Shown: piece by piece, positions 1 through 11,895 of the stretch
How positions within the stretch are numbered: the stretch's first letter is position 1
How the letters are laid out: each line of letters begins with the position of its first letter
Source of the DNA: Rhodococcus sp. ABRD24
Lineage (GTDB): Bacteria; Actinomycetota; Actinomycetes; Mycobacteriales; Mycobacteriaceae
Length of the DNA stretch: 64,000 bases
Reading direction: 5' to 3'
Assembly (NCBI RefSeq): GCF_004328705.1
Contig: NZ_CP035319.1
Coordinates: 4,712,001-4,776,000, forward strand
The notes under the pieces: model-generated
The model's input: only the letters and a program-made list of their open reading frames with translations
Database searches by the model: none
Told to the model about the DNA's origin: nothing
Position numbers and translations under genes: made by a program

Positions 1-122
1 ACCATTCCCGCCGCGGCCTCCTGCTGCTGGTCGGGCGCCGTCGTCGTCTGCTCAAGTACATCCAGAAGGTCGACATCGCGCGTTACCGCTCGTTGATCGA
101 GCGTCTCGGCCTGCGCCGATAA
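1..122 (+). CDS. rpsO: 30S ribosomal protein S15, C-terminal end
   Basis: The first 122 bases read in frame to a TAA stop at 120-122 and encode the last 39 residues of ribosomal protein S15. Visible family features are the basic stretch [11 protein letters not shown] and the closing IERLGLRR. S15 binds 16S rRNA in the platform of the small subunit. The 5' part lies outside the window. It sits directly upstream of pnp, the conserved rpsO-pnp order of many bacteria. Confidence 0.93.
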   Translation, partial: HSRRGLLLLVGRRRRLLKYIQKVDIARYRSLIERLGLRR

Positions 123-154
123 AACGCGCTCACGGCGAGTCGCCTCGCCGACCT

Positions 155-216
155 CACCGATAGCCAGCGAGGCTTGCATAGTCGATGCTTAGACTGAGTC
201 TCGTTGGCTATCGGTG
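155..216 (+). promoter_or_regulatory. Long stem-loop in the rpsO-pnp spacer (candidate RNase III site or attenuator)
   Basis: Bases 155-171 and 200-216 form a 17-bp inverted repeat broken only by one G-U pair, with a 28-base loop. No clear T-run follows. A long stem at this place is the known RNase III processing point in E. coli and Streptomyces rpsO-pnp transcripts, through which PNPase represses itself; the same role here is inferred. The rest of the 123-415 spacer shows no gene. Confidence 0.7.
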
Positions 217-415
217 TTTGCACCAGCAGTGTGTGTACGACTGCCGTCCGCGCCCACAGCCGTGGCGTCGGTCTTCGGTAGTGGCCCTCCGGATTCCATC
301 CGGCAGGCTTCAATCGACGGCCGCCTCCGCGCTGTGAGGGAGCGCAGCCGCGACCAGGAGGGTCGCGGCGCCCATGCGGATACGGCAAAAGACGAGAGGG
401 AAGAGAAGAAAAGCA

Positions 416-2686
416 ATGACAGACAATTCCGCGAACTCCGCAATCGAGGTCGAGGAGGGCGTGTTCGAGTCCACCGCCGTCATCGACAACGGGAGCTACG
501 GCACCCGCACCATTCGTTTCGAGACCGGCCGCCTCGCGCAGCAGGCAGCCGGCGCCGTCGTCGCCTACCTGGACGACGAGACCATGCTGTTGTCGGCCAC
601 CACGGCCAGCAAGCAGCCCAAGGAGCACTTCGACTTCTTCCCGCTGACGGTGGACGTCGAGGAGCGCATGTATGCCGCGGGTCGCATCCCCGGCTCGTTC
701 TTCCGTCGTGAGGGCCGCCCCTCCACCGACGCGATCCTCACCTGCCGCCTGATCGACCGGCCGCTGCGACCGTCGTTCGTCGACGGTCTCCGCAACGAGA
801 TCCAGGTTGTCGTGACGGTCCTGAGCCTCAATCCAGCCGACCTGTACGACGTTGTCGCGATCAATGCCGCATCCGCGTCCACCCAGATCGCCGGCTTGCC
901 GTTCTCCGGCCCCGTCGGTGGCGTGCGTGTCGCGCTCATCACGTCCGAGGACGACAAGAAGGGCCAGTGGGTCGCGTTCCCGACGGTCGAGCAGCTCGAG
1001 ACCGCAGTGTTCGACATGGTCGTCGCCGGCCGCGTCGTCGAGTCCGGTGACGTCGCCATCATGATGGTCGAGGCCGAGGCCACCGAGAACGTCATCGAGC
1101 TCATCGACGGTGGTGCGCAGGCGCCCACCGAGGCGATCGTGGCCGAGGGCCTCGAGGCCGCGAAGCCTTTCATCGCCCGCCTGTGCCAGGCCCAGCAGCA
1201 GTTGGCCGAGAAGGCTGCGAAGCCGACCGGTGAGTTCCCGCTGTTCCCGGCCTACCAGGACGATGTCTTCGCCGCAGTGGAGAAGGCTGCGGCCGCTTCG
1301 CTGACCGATGCGCTGTCCATCGCCGGCAAGCAGGAGCGCGACGACAAGACCGACGAGGTCAAGGTCGCCGTGCTCGAGCAGGTGGCTCCGCAGTTCGAGG
1401 GCCGCGAGAAGGAGATCGGCGCGGCGTTCCGCTCGCTGACGAAGAAGCTTGTGCGCCAGCGCATCCTGCGCGATCAGTTCCGCATCGATGGCCGTGGCAT
1501 CACCGATATCCGGTCGCTGTCCGCCGAGGTCGCGGTGATCCCGCGTGCGCACGGCAGCGCGTTGTTCGAGCGTGGCGAGACCCAGATCATGGGCGTCACC
1601 ACTCTCGACATGGTCAAGATGGCGCAGCAGGTCGACTCGCTGGGTCCCGAGACCAGCAAGCGCTACATGCACCACTACAACTTCCCGCCGTACTCGACCG
1701 GTGAAACCGGTCGCGTGGGCTCGCCGAAGCGTCGCGAGATCGGCCACGGCGCTCTCGCGGAGCGCGCGCTCATGCCGGTGCTGCCCAGCCAGGAAGAGTT
1801 CCCGTACGCGATCCGGCAGGTCTCCGAGGCGCTGAGCTCCAACGGCTCCACCTCGATGGGCTCGGTCTGTGCCTCGACGCTGTCGCTGCTCAACGCCGGT
1901 GTGCCGCTCAAGGCCCCGGTTGCCGGCATCGCGATGGGCCTGGTCTCCGACGAGGTTGACGGCGAGACCCGCTACGTGGCGCTCACCGACATCCTCGGCG
2001 CCGAGGATGCCTTCGGCGATATGGACTTCAAGGTCGCGGGCACCAAGAACTTCGTCACCGCCCTGCAGCTCGACACCAAACTCGACGGCATCCCTTCGAA
2101 GGTGCTGGCCGGCGCGCTGTCGCAGGCGCACGACGCTCGCACCACGATCCTCGAGGTCATGGCTGAGGCCATCGACACCCCGGACGAGATGAGCCCCTTC
2201 GCGCCGCGCATCACCACCATCAAGGTGCCGGTGGACAAGATCGGCGAGGTCATCGGCCCCAAGGGCAAGATGATCAACTCGATCACCGAACAGACCGGTG
2301 CCAACGTCTCCATCGAGGATGACGGCACGGTCTACGTCGGTGCCGCGGACGGCCCGTCCGCGCAGGCTGCGATCGACATGATCAACGCCATCGCCAACCC
2401 GCAGCTGCCCAAGGTGGGCGAGCGCTTCCTCGGCACGGTCGTCAAGACCACCGCCTTCGGCGCGTTCGTCTCGCTGCTCCCGGGCCGCGACGGACTGGTG
2501 CACATCTCCAAGCTGGGCAACGGCAAGCGGATCGCCAAGGTCGAGGACGTCGTCAACGTGGGCTCCAAGCTCCGCGTCGAGATCGCCGACATCGACAACC
2601 GCGGCAAGATCTCGCTGATCCCTGTCGAAGAGAGCAGTGACGAGTCGGCCGCACCGGCGGCGGGCTCCGAGACCGCTGCCGAGTAA
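416..2686 (+). CDS. pnp: Polyribonucleotide nucleotidyltransferase (PNPase / GpsI)
   Basis: This 756-residue protein is a phosphate-dependent 3'-5' exoribonuclease that degrades RNA and adds 3' tails. Two RNase PH-like halves are followed by a KH domain near residue 600 (motif [10 protein letters not shown]) and an S1 domain from about 660 ([15 protein letters not shown]). Start 416 was chosen over the in-frame ATG at 374: it has a purine-rich AAGAGAAGAAAAG just upstream and gives the usual N terminus MTDNS. Length and domain order are normal. It follows rpsO and precedes the M16 peptidase pepR, as in mycobacteria. Confidence 0.97.
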   Translation: MTDNSANSAIEVEEGVFESTAVIDNGSYGTRTIRFETGRLAQQAAGAVVAYLDDETMLLSATTASKQPKEHFDFFPLTVDVEERMYAAGRIPGSFFRREGRPSTDAILTCRLIDRPLRPSFVDGLRNEIQVVVTVLSLNPADLYDVVAINAASASTQIAGLPFSGPVGGVRVALITSEDDKKGQWVAFPTVEQLETAVFDMVVAGRVVESGDVAIMMVEAEATENVIELIDGGAQAPTEAIVAEGLEAAKPFIARLCQAQQQLAEKAAKPTGEFPLFPAYQDDVFAAVEKAAAASLTDALSIAGKQERDDKTDEVKVAVLEQVAPQFEGREKEIGAAFRSLTKKLVRQRILRDQFRIDGRGITDIRSLSAEVAVIPRAHGSALFERGETQIMGVTTLDMVKMAQQVDSLGPETSKRYMHHYNFPPYSTGETGRVGSPKRREIGHGALAERALMPVLPSQEEFPYAIRQVSEALSSNGSTSMGSVCASTLSLLNAGVPLKAPVAGIAMGLVSDEVDGETRYVALTDILGAEDAFGDMDFKVAGTKNFVTALQLDTKLDGIPSKVLAGALSQAHDARTTILEVMAEAIDTPDEMSPFAPRITTIKVPVDKIGEVIGPKGKMINSITEQTGANVSIEDDGTVYVGAADGPSAQAAIDMINAIANPQLPKVGERFLGTVVKTTAFGAFVSLLPGRDGLVHISKLGNGKRIAKVEDVVNVGSKLRVEIADIDNRGKISLIPVEESSDESAAPAAGSETAAE

Positions 2687-2707
2687 TTCGGCCAGCACTA
2701 CCGTTCC

Positions 2708-2738
2708 CGGCCCCGCACGGTTCGTCCGTGCGGGGCCG
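2708..2738 (+). terminator. GC-rich hairpin after pnp
   Basis: A perfect 13-bp stem (2708-2720 with 2726-2738) closes the loop TTCGT twenty bases after the pnp stop codon. There is no U-tract, which is common for actinobacterial intrinsic terminators. Probably terminates pnp transcription. Confidence 0.75.
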
Positions 2739-2779
2739 AGCCGGTTGCCCGGTGTATCGTGGATCGACGCTCACCAGCC

Positions 2780-2819
2780 TTCGGGATCTTTCCGGATTTT
2801 TTTCGGGATTCTTTCGGGA
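2780..2819. repeat. Four imperfect tandem TTCSGGA units upstream of pepR
   Basis: TTCGGGA, TTCCGGA, TTCGGGA and TTCGGGA begin at 2780, 2790, 2802 and 2813, roughly one helical turn apart, in a T-rich stretch 24-63 bases upstream of the pepR start. This could be a regulator site or simple slippage-derived repeat; no known motif is recognised. Confidence 0.5.
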
Positions 2820-2842
2820 CATAAGGAAAAACGAACCGCCAT

Positions 2843-4183
2843 ATGGCTCAATCCCTTCGCGAGAAGCCTCACCGCGGCTCCGCTCTCGACAACCATCCCC
2901 GCACCGGCGTGGAGCGCACCGTGCTCCCCGGCGGACTCCGTGTCGTCACCGAGCATGTGCCGGGGGTACGGTCGGCCTCGGTCGGTGTCTGGGTCGGTGT
3001 CGGCTCGCGCGACGAGCAGCCGACGGTCGCGGGCGCCGCACATTTCCTCGAACATTTGCTGTTCAAATCGACCCCCACTCGCTCTGCCCTCGACATCGCG
3101 CAGGTGGTGGACGGTGTCGGCGGCGAACTCAACGCGTTCACTTCGAAGGAGCACACCTGCTTCTACGCACACGTGCTCGACGACGATCTTCCGCTCGCGG
3201 TGGACCTGGTCAGTGATGTCGTGTTGCGCGGGCGCTGCCGGTCGGTCGATGTCGACGTCGAGCGGCAGGTGGTACTCGAGGAGATCTCGATGCGCGACGA
3301 CGATCCCGAGGACCTCCTCGGTGATGCGTTCCTGACCGCCCTGTTCGGTGACCACCCGGTCGGCCGACCGGTGATCGGTAGCGTCGAATCGATCGAGGCG
3401 ATGACCCGGACCCAACTGCATTCCTTCCACGTACGCCGATACACGCCCGACCGTATGGTGGTCGCGGTCGCCGGCAACATCGAACACGAGCACACCGTCG
3501 AACTGGTCCGGCGCGCCTTCGAGGGACACCTGGACCGAGCAGCGCAACCCGCGCCGAGGCGCGAGGGCGCGATCCGATTGCGCACGGCGCCGACGCTGAG
3601 CTTGACCAAGGGGGGCGGTGAACAGGCCCATCTCGCGCTCGGGGTGCGAGCATTCGGCCGGCACGAGGGACATCGGTGGCCGCTGTCGGTGCTCAATGCC
3701 GCAGTCGGCGGTGGTCTGAGTTCCCGCTTGTTCCAAGAAATTCGGGAGGAACGCGGGCTGGCGTACTCGGTGTACTCGGGTGTGGACACCTTCGCCGACA
3801 CGGGCGCGTTCTCCGTCTATGCGGGGTGCCAGCCGGAGAACCTCGGCGAGGTCGCCACGCTGATCCGTGAGGTTCTCGCGAACGTAGCTTCCGACGGCAT
3901 CACCGATGCCGAATGTGCCCGCGCGAAGGGCTCGCTGAGGGGTTCTCTCGTTCTGGGGCTGGAGGATTCGGGTTCCCGGATGACTCGCATCGGGCGGAGC
4001 GAGCTGAACTACGGAAACCATCAGTCGGTGTCGGAGACCCTCACGCGTATCGACGAGGTCACCACGGACGAGGTGCGGGAGGTGGCCAGTACGCTGCTGG
4101 CGCGCCCGTTCGCGGCGGCGGTGGTGGGTCCGTACCGCCGGAAGCGGGATCTGCCCGCGTCGGTCCGGGGGATCGTGAAGTAG
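2843..4183 (+). CDS. pepR: M16 family zinc peptidase (PepR/pitrilysin-like)
   Basis: This 446-residue protein has the inverted zinc motif HFLEH at residues 67-71 and the downstream metal-binding Glu in VVLEEISM near residue 147. The C-terminal half carries the substrate-binding R/Y region (LSSRLFQEIREERGLAYSVY). The family, related to the processing-peptidase beta subunit, is cytosolic and degrades small peptides. Sequence and position after pnp match mycobacterial pepR (Rv2782c). Start 2843 is supported by family N termini; the ribosome-binding site (AAGGA at 2823) is distant and weak. Confidence 0.93.
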   Translation: MAQSLREKPHRGSALDNHPRTGVERTVLPGGLRVVTEHVPGVRSASVGVWVGVGSRDEQPTVAGAAHFLEHLLFKSTPTRSALDIAQVVDGVGGELNAFTSKEHTCFYAHVLDDDLPLAVDLVSDVVLRGRCRSVDVDVERQVVLEEISMRDDDPEDLLGDAFLTALFGDHPVGRPVIGSVESIEAMTRTQLHSFHVRRYTPDRMVVAVAGNIEHEHTVELVRRAFEGHLDRAAQPAPRREGAIRLRTAPTLSLTKGGGEQAHLALGVRAFGRHEGHRWPLSVLNAAVGGGLSSRLFQEIREERGLAYSVYSGVDTFADTGAFSVYAGCQPENLGEVATLIREVLANVASDGITDAECARAKGSLRGSLVLGLEDSGSRMTRIGRSELNYGNHQSVSETLTRIDEVTTDEVREVASTLLARPFAAAVVGPYRRKRDLPASVRGIVK

Positions 4184-4308
4184 CTCGGGCTCCAGATCCG
4201 GCCGGGGCCGCGGAACGTCGTCAGCCGAGACACGGGGGGCGCCCGGCTCTAGCCTGGTAGTCGAGCCCGATGCGCGAGCAGCGATTCGGAGCTCCACAGG
4301 AGGTGCCC

Positions 4309-6633
4309 ATGGCGCGCGGACGGCTGCGCATCTACCTCGGTGCGGCGCCCGGGGTCGGCAAGACCTACGAGATGCTCCGGGAGGGCCACCGGCGAGCCGA
4401 TCAGGGCGCAAATTGTGTGATCGGTGTGGTCGAACCCCACGGCAGACGCGCCACCGCGGCGATGGCTGAGGGCCTACCGACCGTGCCTCGTCGCTGCGTG
4501 TCCTATCGGGGCCTCGAACAGTCGGAGATGGACCTGGACGCGGTGCTGGCGCGTCGGCCGCAGGTGGTGCTCGTCGACGAGCTGGCCCATTCCAACGCCC
4601 CGGGTTCGCGACATCTCAAGCGGTGGGAAGACGTGGAGGAGCTACTCGAGGCGGGCATCGACGTCGTGACGACCCTCAACGTCCAGCACCTGGAGTCGCT
4701 GGGCGATGTGGTGGCACAGGTGACCGGCGTGCGGCAGCGTGAAAGTGTGCCGGACTGGGTGGCGCGGAAGGCCGACGAGCTGGAGCTGGTGGACCTCTCG
4801 CCGGAGTCGCTGCGGCGCCGCATGGTGGCCGGCGATATCTATCCCCCGAACCGGATCGACGCCGCACTGTCTCATTACTTCCGGCCGGGCAATCTCACCG
4901 CCTTGCGGGAGTTGGCGTTGTTGTGGTTGGCCGACCGGGTCGATGAGGGTTTGCAGCGCTATCGGGCGGAGCACGGCATCACCGCCGCATGGGAGACGCG
5001 AGAGCGAATCGTCGCGGGAGTATCGGGGGGCCCGGACAGTGAGGCTCTCATCCGCCGGGCCGCTCGTATGGCGGCGCGGACACCGGGTAGTGAGCTGATG
5101 GCGGTGTACGTCGTTCGGAGCGATGGTCGGCGTGGCGCCGATCAGCTCGCGGTGAACCGTTGCCGGACGCTGGTGGAGTCGCTGGGCGGCAGTTGGCACC
5201 AGGTTGTCGGAACCCGAGTGGGTGACGCTCTGGGGAGATTCGCACGTTATGAGAACGCCACCCAGCTCGTGGTCGGTGCCAGCGGTCGAGGGGGTGTGCG
5301 GGCTTGGGTCAGCGGACGTGAAGATGTTGTCCGGGAGGTGAGCCGCGCCGGGAACGGGCTCGACGTACACATTGTCAGCGAGGAGAAGGGCGGCAGACGG
5401 ATCCCACTGCCGCGCCCCCAGTGGCCACGCTTCGGTCCTCGCGGCCGAACGTTGGCGATCGTCCTGCTGTTCCTGCTGGTTCCGGCCGTTGCTGTGGCAC
5501 TGACCGGCGCGCAGTCGGAACTGGTTCTGTACCTGTCGGTGGGCGTGCCCACAGCATTGCTGGCGGGTTGGCTGGCCGAGTCGACTGCCCGGGGGCGCCG
5601 GTCCGCGACACGGGCATGTGCCGAAGCTGCCGCAGTGACGTCGATGGCGAGTGCCGTGTTGCGGGGCCGGGGTGAGCTGCCACGGATGCTGGAGCTGGTG
5701 CGGGAGACGTTCGGGCTCGAGGCTGTGAGCCTGCTGGAGCGCCCATCCGGAGCACCCTCGGGCGCGGACAGCTGGTTCATTTCCGGTAGCTGCGGGGACC
5801 GCCCGCCGGAACGGCCCGGCGAGGCAACCGTTCGGGCCGAGTTGAGTCCCGCCTCGATTCTCGCCGGCCGGGGCCCGGACCTCCTGCCCGCAGATCGGGA
5901 GATCTTCACCGCATGTGCGATTCAGATCGCGGAGATGGACCGGGTGCGACACCTTGCCGAGCGTGCGGCGGGTGCGGAGCAGTACGCAGACCGTGAGCAC
6001 CAGCGCGCGGCGCTGGCAGCTACTGCCGGTCGGGTGTTCGCCGGTCCGGTCGCCTCGGCAAAGCTCGCATTGCACACACTCGGGACACAGCTCCGATCCC
6101 GCCCAGAGGAACAGACCCTGCTCGAAGCAGCCGAACACGAGGTGGATCGGATCGGCGATCTGGTGCAGGCTCTCACGGATCTTGCCGGCATGCGGGAGTT
6201 CGCCTCGAACGTGCATTTGCGGCAGGTGGATGTCGCCGAGGTTGTCATGTCGGCACTCGACGACTTGGGTCCTGGCCCACATGCCCTGGATGTCCGCGTC
6301 CCGGACGACCTGCCGGAGGTCATCGCCGACGCTGCCCTGCTCAGCCGAGTCATTGCTGCTCTGGCGGCCGATGCCCTGAGACGAAGCCGTCCTGGCACGG
6401 TACCCGGGATCGCTGCGAGAGCTTCCGGGGCGGGACGGGTGGAGATCCGTTTTCGGCGGATGCGGCCAGTGTCTGAGCCGGCGCGCATCCCGGACGATTC
6501 CGGGGAGGGTGCATTCGTGATCAGCATGGCCCGCGACCTCGTCGAAGCCGTCAGCGGCACGCTGGTAGTGGAGGAACCGTCCGGAGAGCAGCCAACGGTT
6601 GTGGTCAGCCTGCGCGGAGCCGGAGGCGTGTGA
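4309..6633 (+). CDS. kdpD: KdpD-like osmosensor with degenerate (probably inactive) kinase core
   Basis: This 774-residue protein begins with the KdpD sensor domain (Walker A GAAPGVGKT at residues 11-19) and a universal-stress-like domain near 230-360. Only two clear membrane segments follow (about 380-430; KdpD normally has four), then a GAF-like region. The kinase core aligns with KdpD but is broken: the phospho-accepting His is Arg near residue 575 (GRVFAGP where GHDLRTP is expected), the N-box Asn residues are lost (AALAADALRRS), and the G1 DxGxG segment is missing. No kdpE is present. Start 4309 has an ideal AGGAGG at 4298. It lies upstream of kdpFABC on the same strand, so a sensory or scaffold role for the Kdp pump, or pairing with another kinase, is likely. 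Confidence 0.85.
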   Translation: MARGRLRIYLGAAPGVGKTYEMLREGHRRADQGANCVIGVVEPHGRRATAAMAEGLPTVPRRCVSYRGLEQSEMDLDAVLARRPQVVLVDELAHSNAPGSRHLKRWEDVEELLEAGIDVVTTLNVQHLESLGDVVAQVTGVRQRESVPDWVARKADELELVDLSPESLRRRMVAGDIYPPNRIDAALSHYFRPGNLTALRELALLWLADRVDEGLQRYRAEHGITAAWETRERIVAGVSGGPDSEALIRRAARMAARTPGSELMAVYVVRSDGRRGADQLAVNRCRTLVESLGGSWHQVVGTRVGDALGRFARYENATQLVVGASGRGGVRAWVSGREDVVREVSRAGNGLDVHIVSEEKGGRRIPLPRPQWPRFGPRGRTLAIVLLFLLVPAVAVALTGAQSELVLYLSVGVPTALLAGWLAESTARGRRSATRACAEAAAVTSMASAVLRGRGELPRMLELVRETFGLEAVSLLERPSGAPSGADSWFISGSCGDRPPERPGEATVRAELSPASILAGRGPDLLPADREIFTACAIQIAEMDRVRHLAERAAGAEQYADREHQRAALAATAGRVFAGPVASAKLALHTLGTQLRSRPEEQTLLEAAEHEVDRIGDLVQALTDLAGMREFASNVHLRQVDVAEVVMSALDDLGPGPHALDVRVPDDLPEVIADAALLSRVIAALAADALRRSRPGTVPGIAARASGAGRVEIRFRRMRPVSEPARIPDDSGEGAFVISMARDLVEAVSGTLVVEEPSGEQPTVVVSLRGAGGV

Positions 6634-6754
6634 CCGCTACCCACGAGATGCTGAGGTGACGCGACCGGCACGGTCCCGATTCGCAATTCACCGGTCCTCG
6701 AACATCTCCCGGGTGCACCATGGATGCAGAGCAATCGAACGAAGGAAGCGGATG

Positions 6755-6838
6755 ATGTCCGTCTTGCTGTTCATCGTGCTGACCGCGGCAGTCTTCGCGC
6801 TGCTCGCCGTCATACAACGTGCGGTGGAGCGCTTGTGA
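6755..6838 (+). CDS. Small single-span membrane peptide upstream of kdpF
   Basis: An open frame of 27 residues (28 if the ATG at 6752 is used) encodes one hydrophobic helix, [17 protein letters not shown], followed by the basic/acidic tail RAVERL. GAAGGAAG lies just upstream and its stop overlaps the kdpF start (GTGA), implying translational coupling. Similar tiny peptides precede kdpF in other actinobacteria. It may assist Kdp assembly like KdpF; function is not established. Confidence 0.65.
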   Translation: MSVLLFIVLTAAVFALLAVIQRAVERL

Positions 6839-6927
6839 GCGTCGACAATATCGTCGGGCTGATTCTGGCGGTGGCGCTCACCGTCTTCCTCGCGCTGGCT
6901 CTGCTGTTCCCGGAGCGATTCCAATGA
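6835..6927 (+). CDS. kdpF: KdpF, stabilising subunit of the K+-transporting P-type ATPase
   Basis: This 30-residue peptide starts at GTG 6835, overlapping the previous stop by four bases, and ends in TGA overlapping the kdpA ATG. It has the typical KdpF layout: VDNIVGL, one hydrophobic helix, then the conserved end LLFPERFQ. KdpF is a single-span peptide that stabilises the KdpABC complex in the membrane. Confidence 0.9.
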   Translation: MSVDNIVGLILAVALTVFLALALLFPERFQ

Positions 6928-8593
6928 GTCCCGTCATCGCTGGAATCGCGTTCACCGGATCCCTTGTTTTCGTGCTCGTAGTCGTTCATAAACCGTTGGG
7001 CGACTACATGTATCGCGTCTACAGCGGGTCCCGTCACTCGCGCGTCGAACGGACGATCTATCGGCTGATCGGTGCCGATCCGGCAGCCAAACAGGCGTGG
7101 CCGGCATACGCGCGAAGCGTCCTGGCCTTTGCGGCGGTGAGTACCCTGTTCCTGTTCGCCTTCCTGCTGCTGCAACAGCGTCTGCCGTTGCACCTGCCCC
7201 AGTCCGGTACCGAGATGACGCCGGACCTTGCCTGGAACACCGCGATCAGCTTCGTGACGAACACGAACTGGCAAGCGTATGCAGGCGAGTCCACGATGGG
7301 TCATCTGGCGCAGATGTCGGGGCTGGCTGTGCAGAACTTCTCGTCCGCCGCCGTCGGCCTGGCCGTGTCGATGGCCCTGGTGCGTGGCTTCGCCGGTCAA
7401 CGCACCGGTGAGCTCGGAAACTTCTGGGTCGACCTGGTGCGCGGTGTGCTGCGCATCCTGCTGCCGATCGCGTTCGTCGCGGCCGTTGTCATGGTGGCGG
7501 GCGGGGCCATCCAGAATTTTCGCGTGCACGACCAGGTGGTCGATACCGTCGCCGGCGCCCAGCAGACCATCCCGGGTGGCCCGGTCGCCAGCCAGCAGGC
7601 GGTTGCGCTGCTCGGGACCAACGGCGGTGGCTTCTTCAACGCCAATGCCGCGCATCCGTTCGAGAACCCGACAGCCTGGACCAACTGGATCGCAGTACTT
7701 CTGCTGATGATGATCGCCTTCTCCCTGCCCCGCACGTTCGGCCGCATGGTTGGCAGCAAGAGACAGGGATACGCAATCACGGCGGTCATGGCGATCCTGG
7801 CGGTCATGAGTGTCACGATCACCACACTCGTCCAGCTTCAGCAGCACGGCACCGCGCCGACCGCCGTTGCGGCGGCGACCGAAGGCGTCGAACAGCGGTT
7901 CGGGGTGGCGGATTCGGCAACCTTTGCGACTGCGACGACGCTGACGTCGACCGGCGCCACCAACTCCGCACACGACTCCTACACGAGCCTGGGCGGGATG
8001 ATGACAATGTTCAACATGCAACTCGGTGAGGTCGCCCCGGGAGGGGCGGGATCCGGCTTGTACGGCATGCTCATTCTCGCGGTCATCACGGTGTTCATCG
8101 CCGGACTCATGGTCGGCAGAACGCCGGAGTACCTGTCGAAGAAGATCACCCCGCGTGAGATCAAGCTCGCTGCGGCTTACTTCCTCGTGACCCCGCTGAT
8201 CATCCTGGTCGGGACCGCAGTTGCGATGGCGCTTCCGGGTGCGCGGGACGCGATGCTCAACACGGGACCGCATGGGCTGTCGGAGGTGCTCTATGCCTTC
8301 ACATCCGCCGCGAACAACAACGGGTCCGCGTTCGCCGGACTTTCCGCGAACACCGAGTGGTACAACACTGCACTCGGCCTCGCGATGGCGTTCGGGCGAT
8401 TCCTGCCGATCATCCTGGTACTCGCTTTGGCGGGCGCGCTGGCCGAGCAGGGCTCCACACCTGTCTCGGTGGGCACGCTGCCGACGTACCGGCCACAATT
8501 CGTCGGCATGGTTGCGGGGGTGACGCTGATCCTGGTGGCCTTGACATTCCTGCCGGTTCTCGCGCTCGGCCCACTGGCGGAGGGAATTCACTG

Positions 8594-8594
<1 letters not shown>
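6924..8594 (+). CDS. kdpA: KdpA, potassium-binding channel-like subunit
   Basis: This 556-residue multi-spanning membrane protein is the K+-selective subunit of the high-affinity Kdp pump. Selectivity-filter regions are visible as [20 protein letters not shown] and AANNNGSAF. The start ATG at 6924 overlaps the kdpF stop and the stop overlaps the kdpB ATG (TGATG), so the operon is translationally coupled. Length is normal. Confidence 0.97.
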
Positions 8595-10744
<2,150 letters not shown>

Positions 10745-10745
10745 C

Positions 10746-11681
10746 ATGCGCCTGCCGACTTGGATACGGACACATCTCGCGGCGGTGCGGGCGCTGCTGG
10801 TGTTGACCGTGATCACCGGACTCGCCTACCCGCTGGCGGTCTGGGCGGTGGCGATGCTGCCTGGCCTGCACGACAAGGCGAACGGTTCGATCGTCGAGTC
10901 CGGCGGACGCCCGGTGGCCAGTGCGCTCATCGGTCAGCAGTTCGTCGATTCGGACGGCAAGCCGCTCGCGCAGTACTTCCAGGGCCGACCGTCGGCGGCC
11001 GGAATCGGTTACGACGCGCTGGCGTCGGGCGCGAGCAACCTCGGCCCTGAGAGCGTCCGGGACACCCCGGCCGATCCGGCGCTCCTGGCGCAGGGCAGGT
11101 CACCCCACGACGCAGGATTCCGGGCGAGCCTGCTCAGCACGGTATGTGCCGAGAGCCTGGTGGTCGGACGGCGGGAGGGGGTGGACGGTTCTCGTCCGTT
11201 CTGCACCCCGGACGGTGTCGGCGCGGTGCTCTCGGTGATCGGCCCGCGGGATTCGGAGGGCAATGTCGTCGATCCGGACCGGGTCGTCAGTATCAACGAA
11301 AGTTGCTCGGTGGACCCGGCCCGACCCACCACGCCCTTCATTCGTGAGTATGAGGGAGTCTCAGTCGAATGCGCCGAGTTCGGGGCGGACTATTCGAACG
11401 GTCGATTGGTGCCGATCCGCGGTGACGCCCCGCGGCACCCGGCGGTTCCTGCTGATGCCGTCACCAGCAGTGGCAGCGGGCTCGATCCGCACATCTCGCC
11501 GCAGTACGCAGACCTGCAGGCCGCTCGGGTAGCTGCGGCACGCGGAATCGGTGTCGATCAGGTCGATCGGCTCATCGCGGACAATCGTCAGGGACGGACG
11601 CTGGGGTTCATCGGCGAGCCGCGCGTGAACGTCGTGGAGTTGAACATCGAACTCGACGCCGCGTATCCGGTTCCGCGATGA
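10746..11681 (+). CDS. kdpC: KdpC with a large internal insertion
   Basis: At 311 residues this is about 110 longer than the typical 190-200 residue KdpC. The N-terminal anchor (LLVLTVITGLAYPLAVWAV), the GQQF motif and the C-terminal family block (SGSGLDPHISP, ending RVNVVELN) are intact. The extra segment lies between about residues 115 and 225, carries four Cys residues, and looks like an additional extracytoplasmic module. Long KdpC forms are known to me in some actinobacteria. KdpC joins KdpA to KdpB and supports ATP binding. Confidence 0.93.
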   Translation: MRLPTWIRTHLAAVRALLVLTVITGLAYPLAVWAVAMLPGLHDKANGSIVESGGRPVASALIGQQFVDSDGKPLAQYFQGRPSAAGIGYDALASGASNLGPESVRDTPADPALLAQGRSPHDAGFRASLLSTVCAESLVVGRREGVDGSRPFCTPDGVGAVLSVIGPRDSEGNVVDPDRVVSINESCSVDPARPTTPFIREYEGVSVECAEFGADYSNGRLVPIRGDAPRHPAVPADAVTSSGSGLDPHISPQYADLQAARVAAARGIGVDQVDRLIADNRQGRTLGFIGEPRVNVVELNIELDAAYPVPR

Positions 11682-11699
11682 CAACGGGACGGTAGGCGC

Positions 11700-11716
11700 G
11701 CTACGGCGGGCGTAGC
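11700..11716 (+). terminator. Short hairpin downstream of kdpC
   Basis: GCTACG and CGTAGC form a 6-bp stem around GCGGG, 19 bases after the kdpC stop. It is short and has no T-run, so it is a weak terminator candidate. Nothing else was recognised in 11682-11895. Confidence 0.35.
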
Positions 11717-11895
11717 CTGAAGTTACGCCGGTCGGGACGGTCAAGTGTTCGATCCGCTCATTGCCGATGATGCGATCGGTGCCGGAACATCCGGAACATA
11801 TTGGACAGCAAGGGTTCACACCGGTCGGTCAGCCGCGATGAGGTACCGCGGGGCCGATGCGCGCAGGGCGATGCGATGAACGGGGCTGACGAACG

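Noticed and set aside
83..2698. Minus-strand open frame of 871 codons opposite pnp
   Set aside because: It is the mirror of strong codon bias in pnp, shows no family motif and covers a certain gene. Similar long antisense frames opposite pepR (2771-4411), kdpD (4642-6282), kdpA (6810-8693), ftsK (21367-23577) and pspA (27245-28357) were rejected for the same reason.
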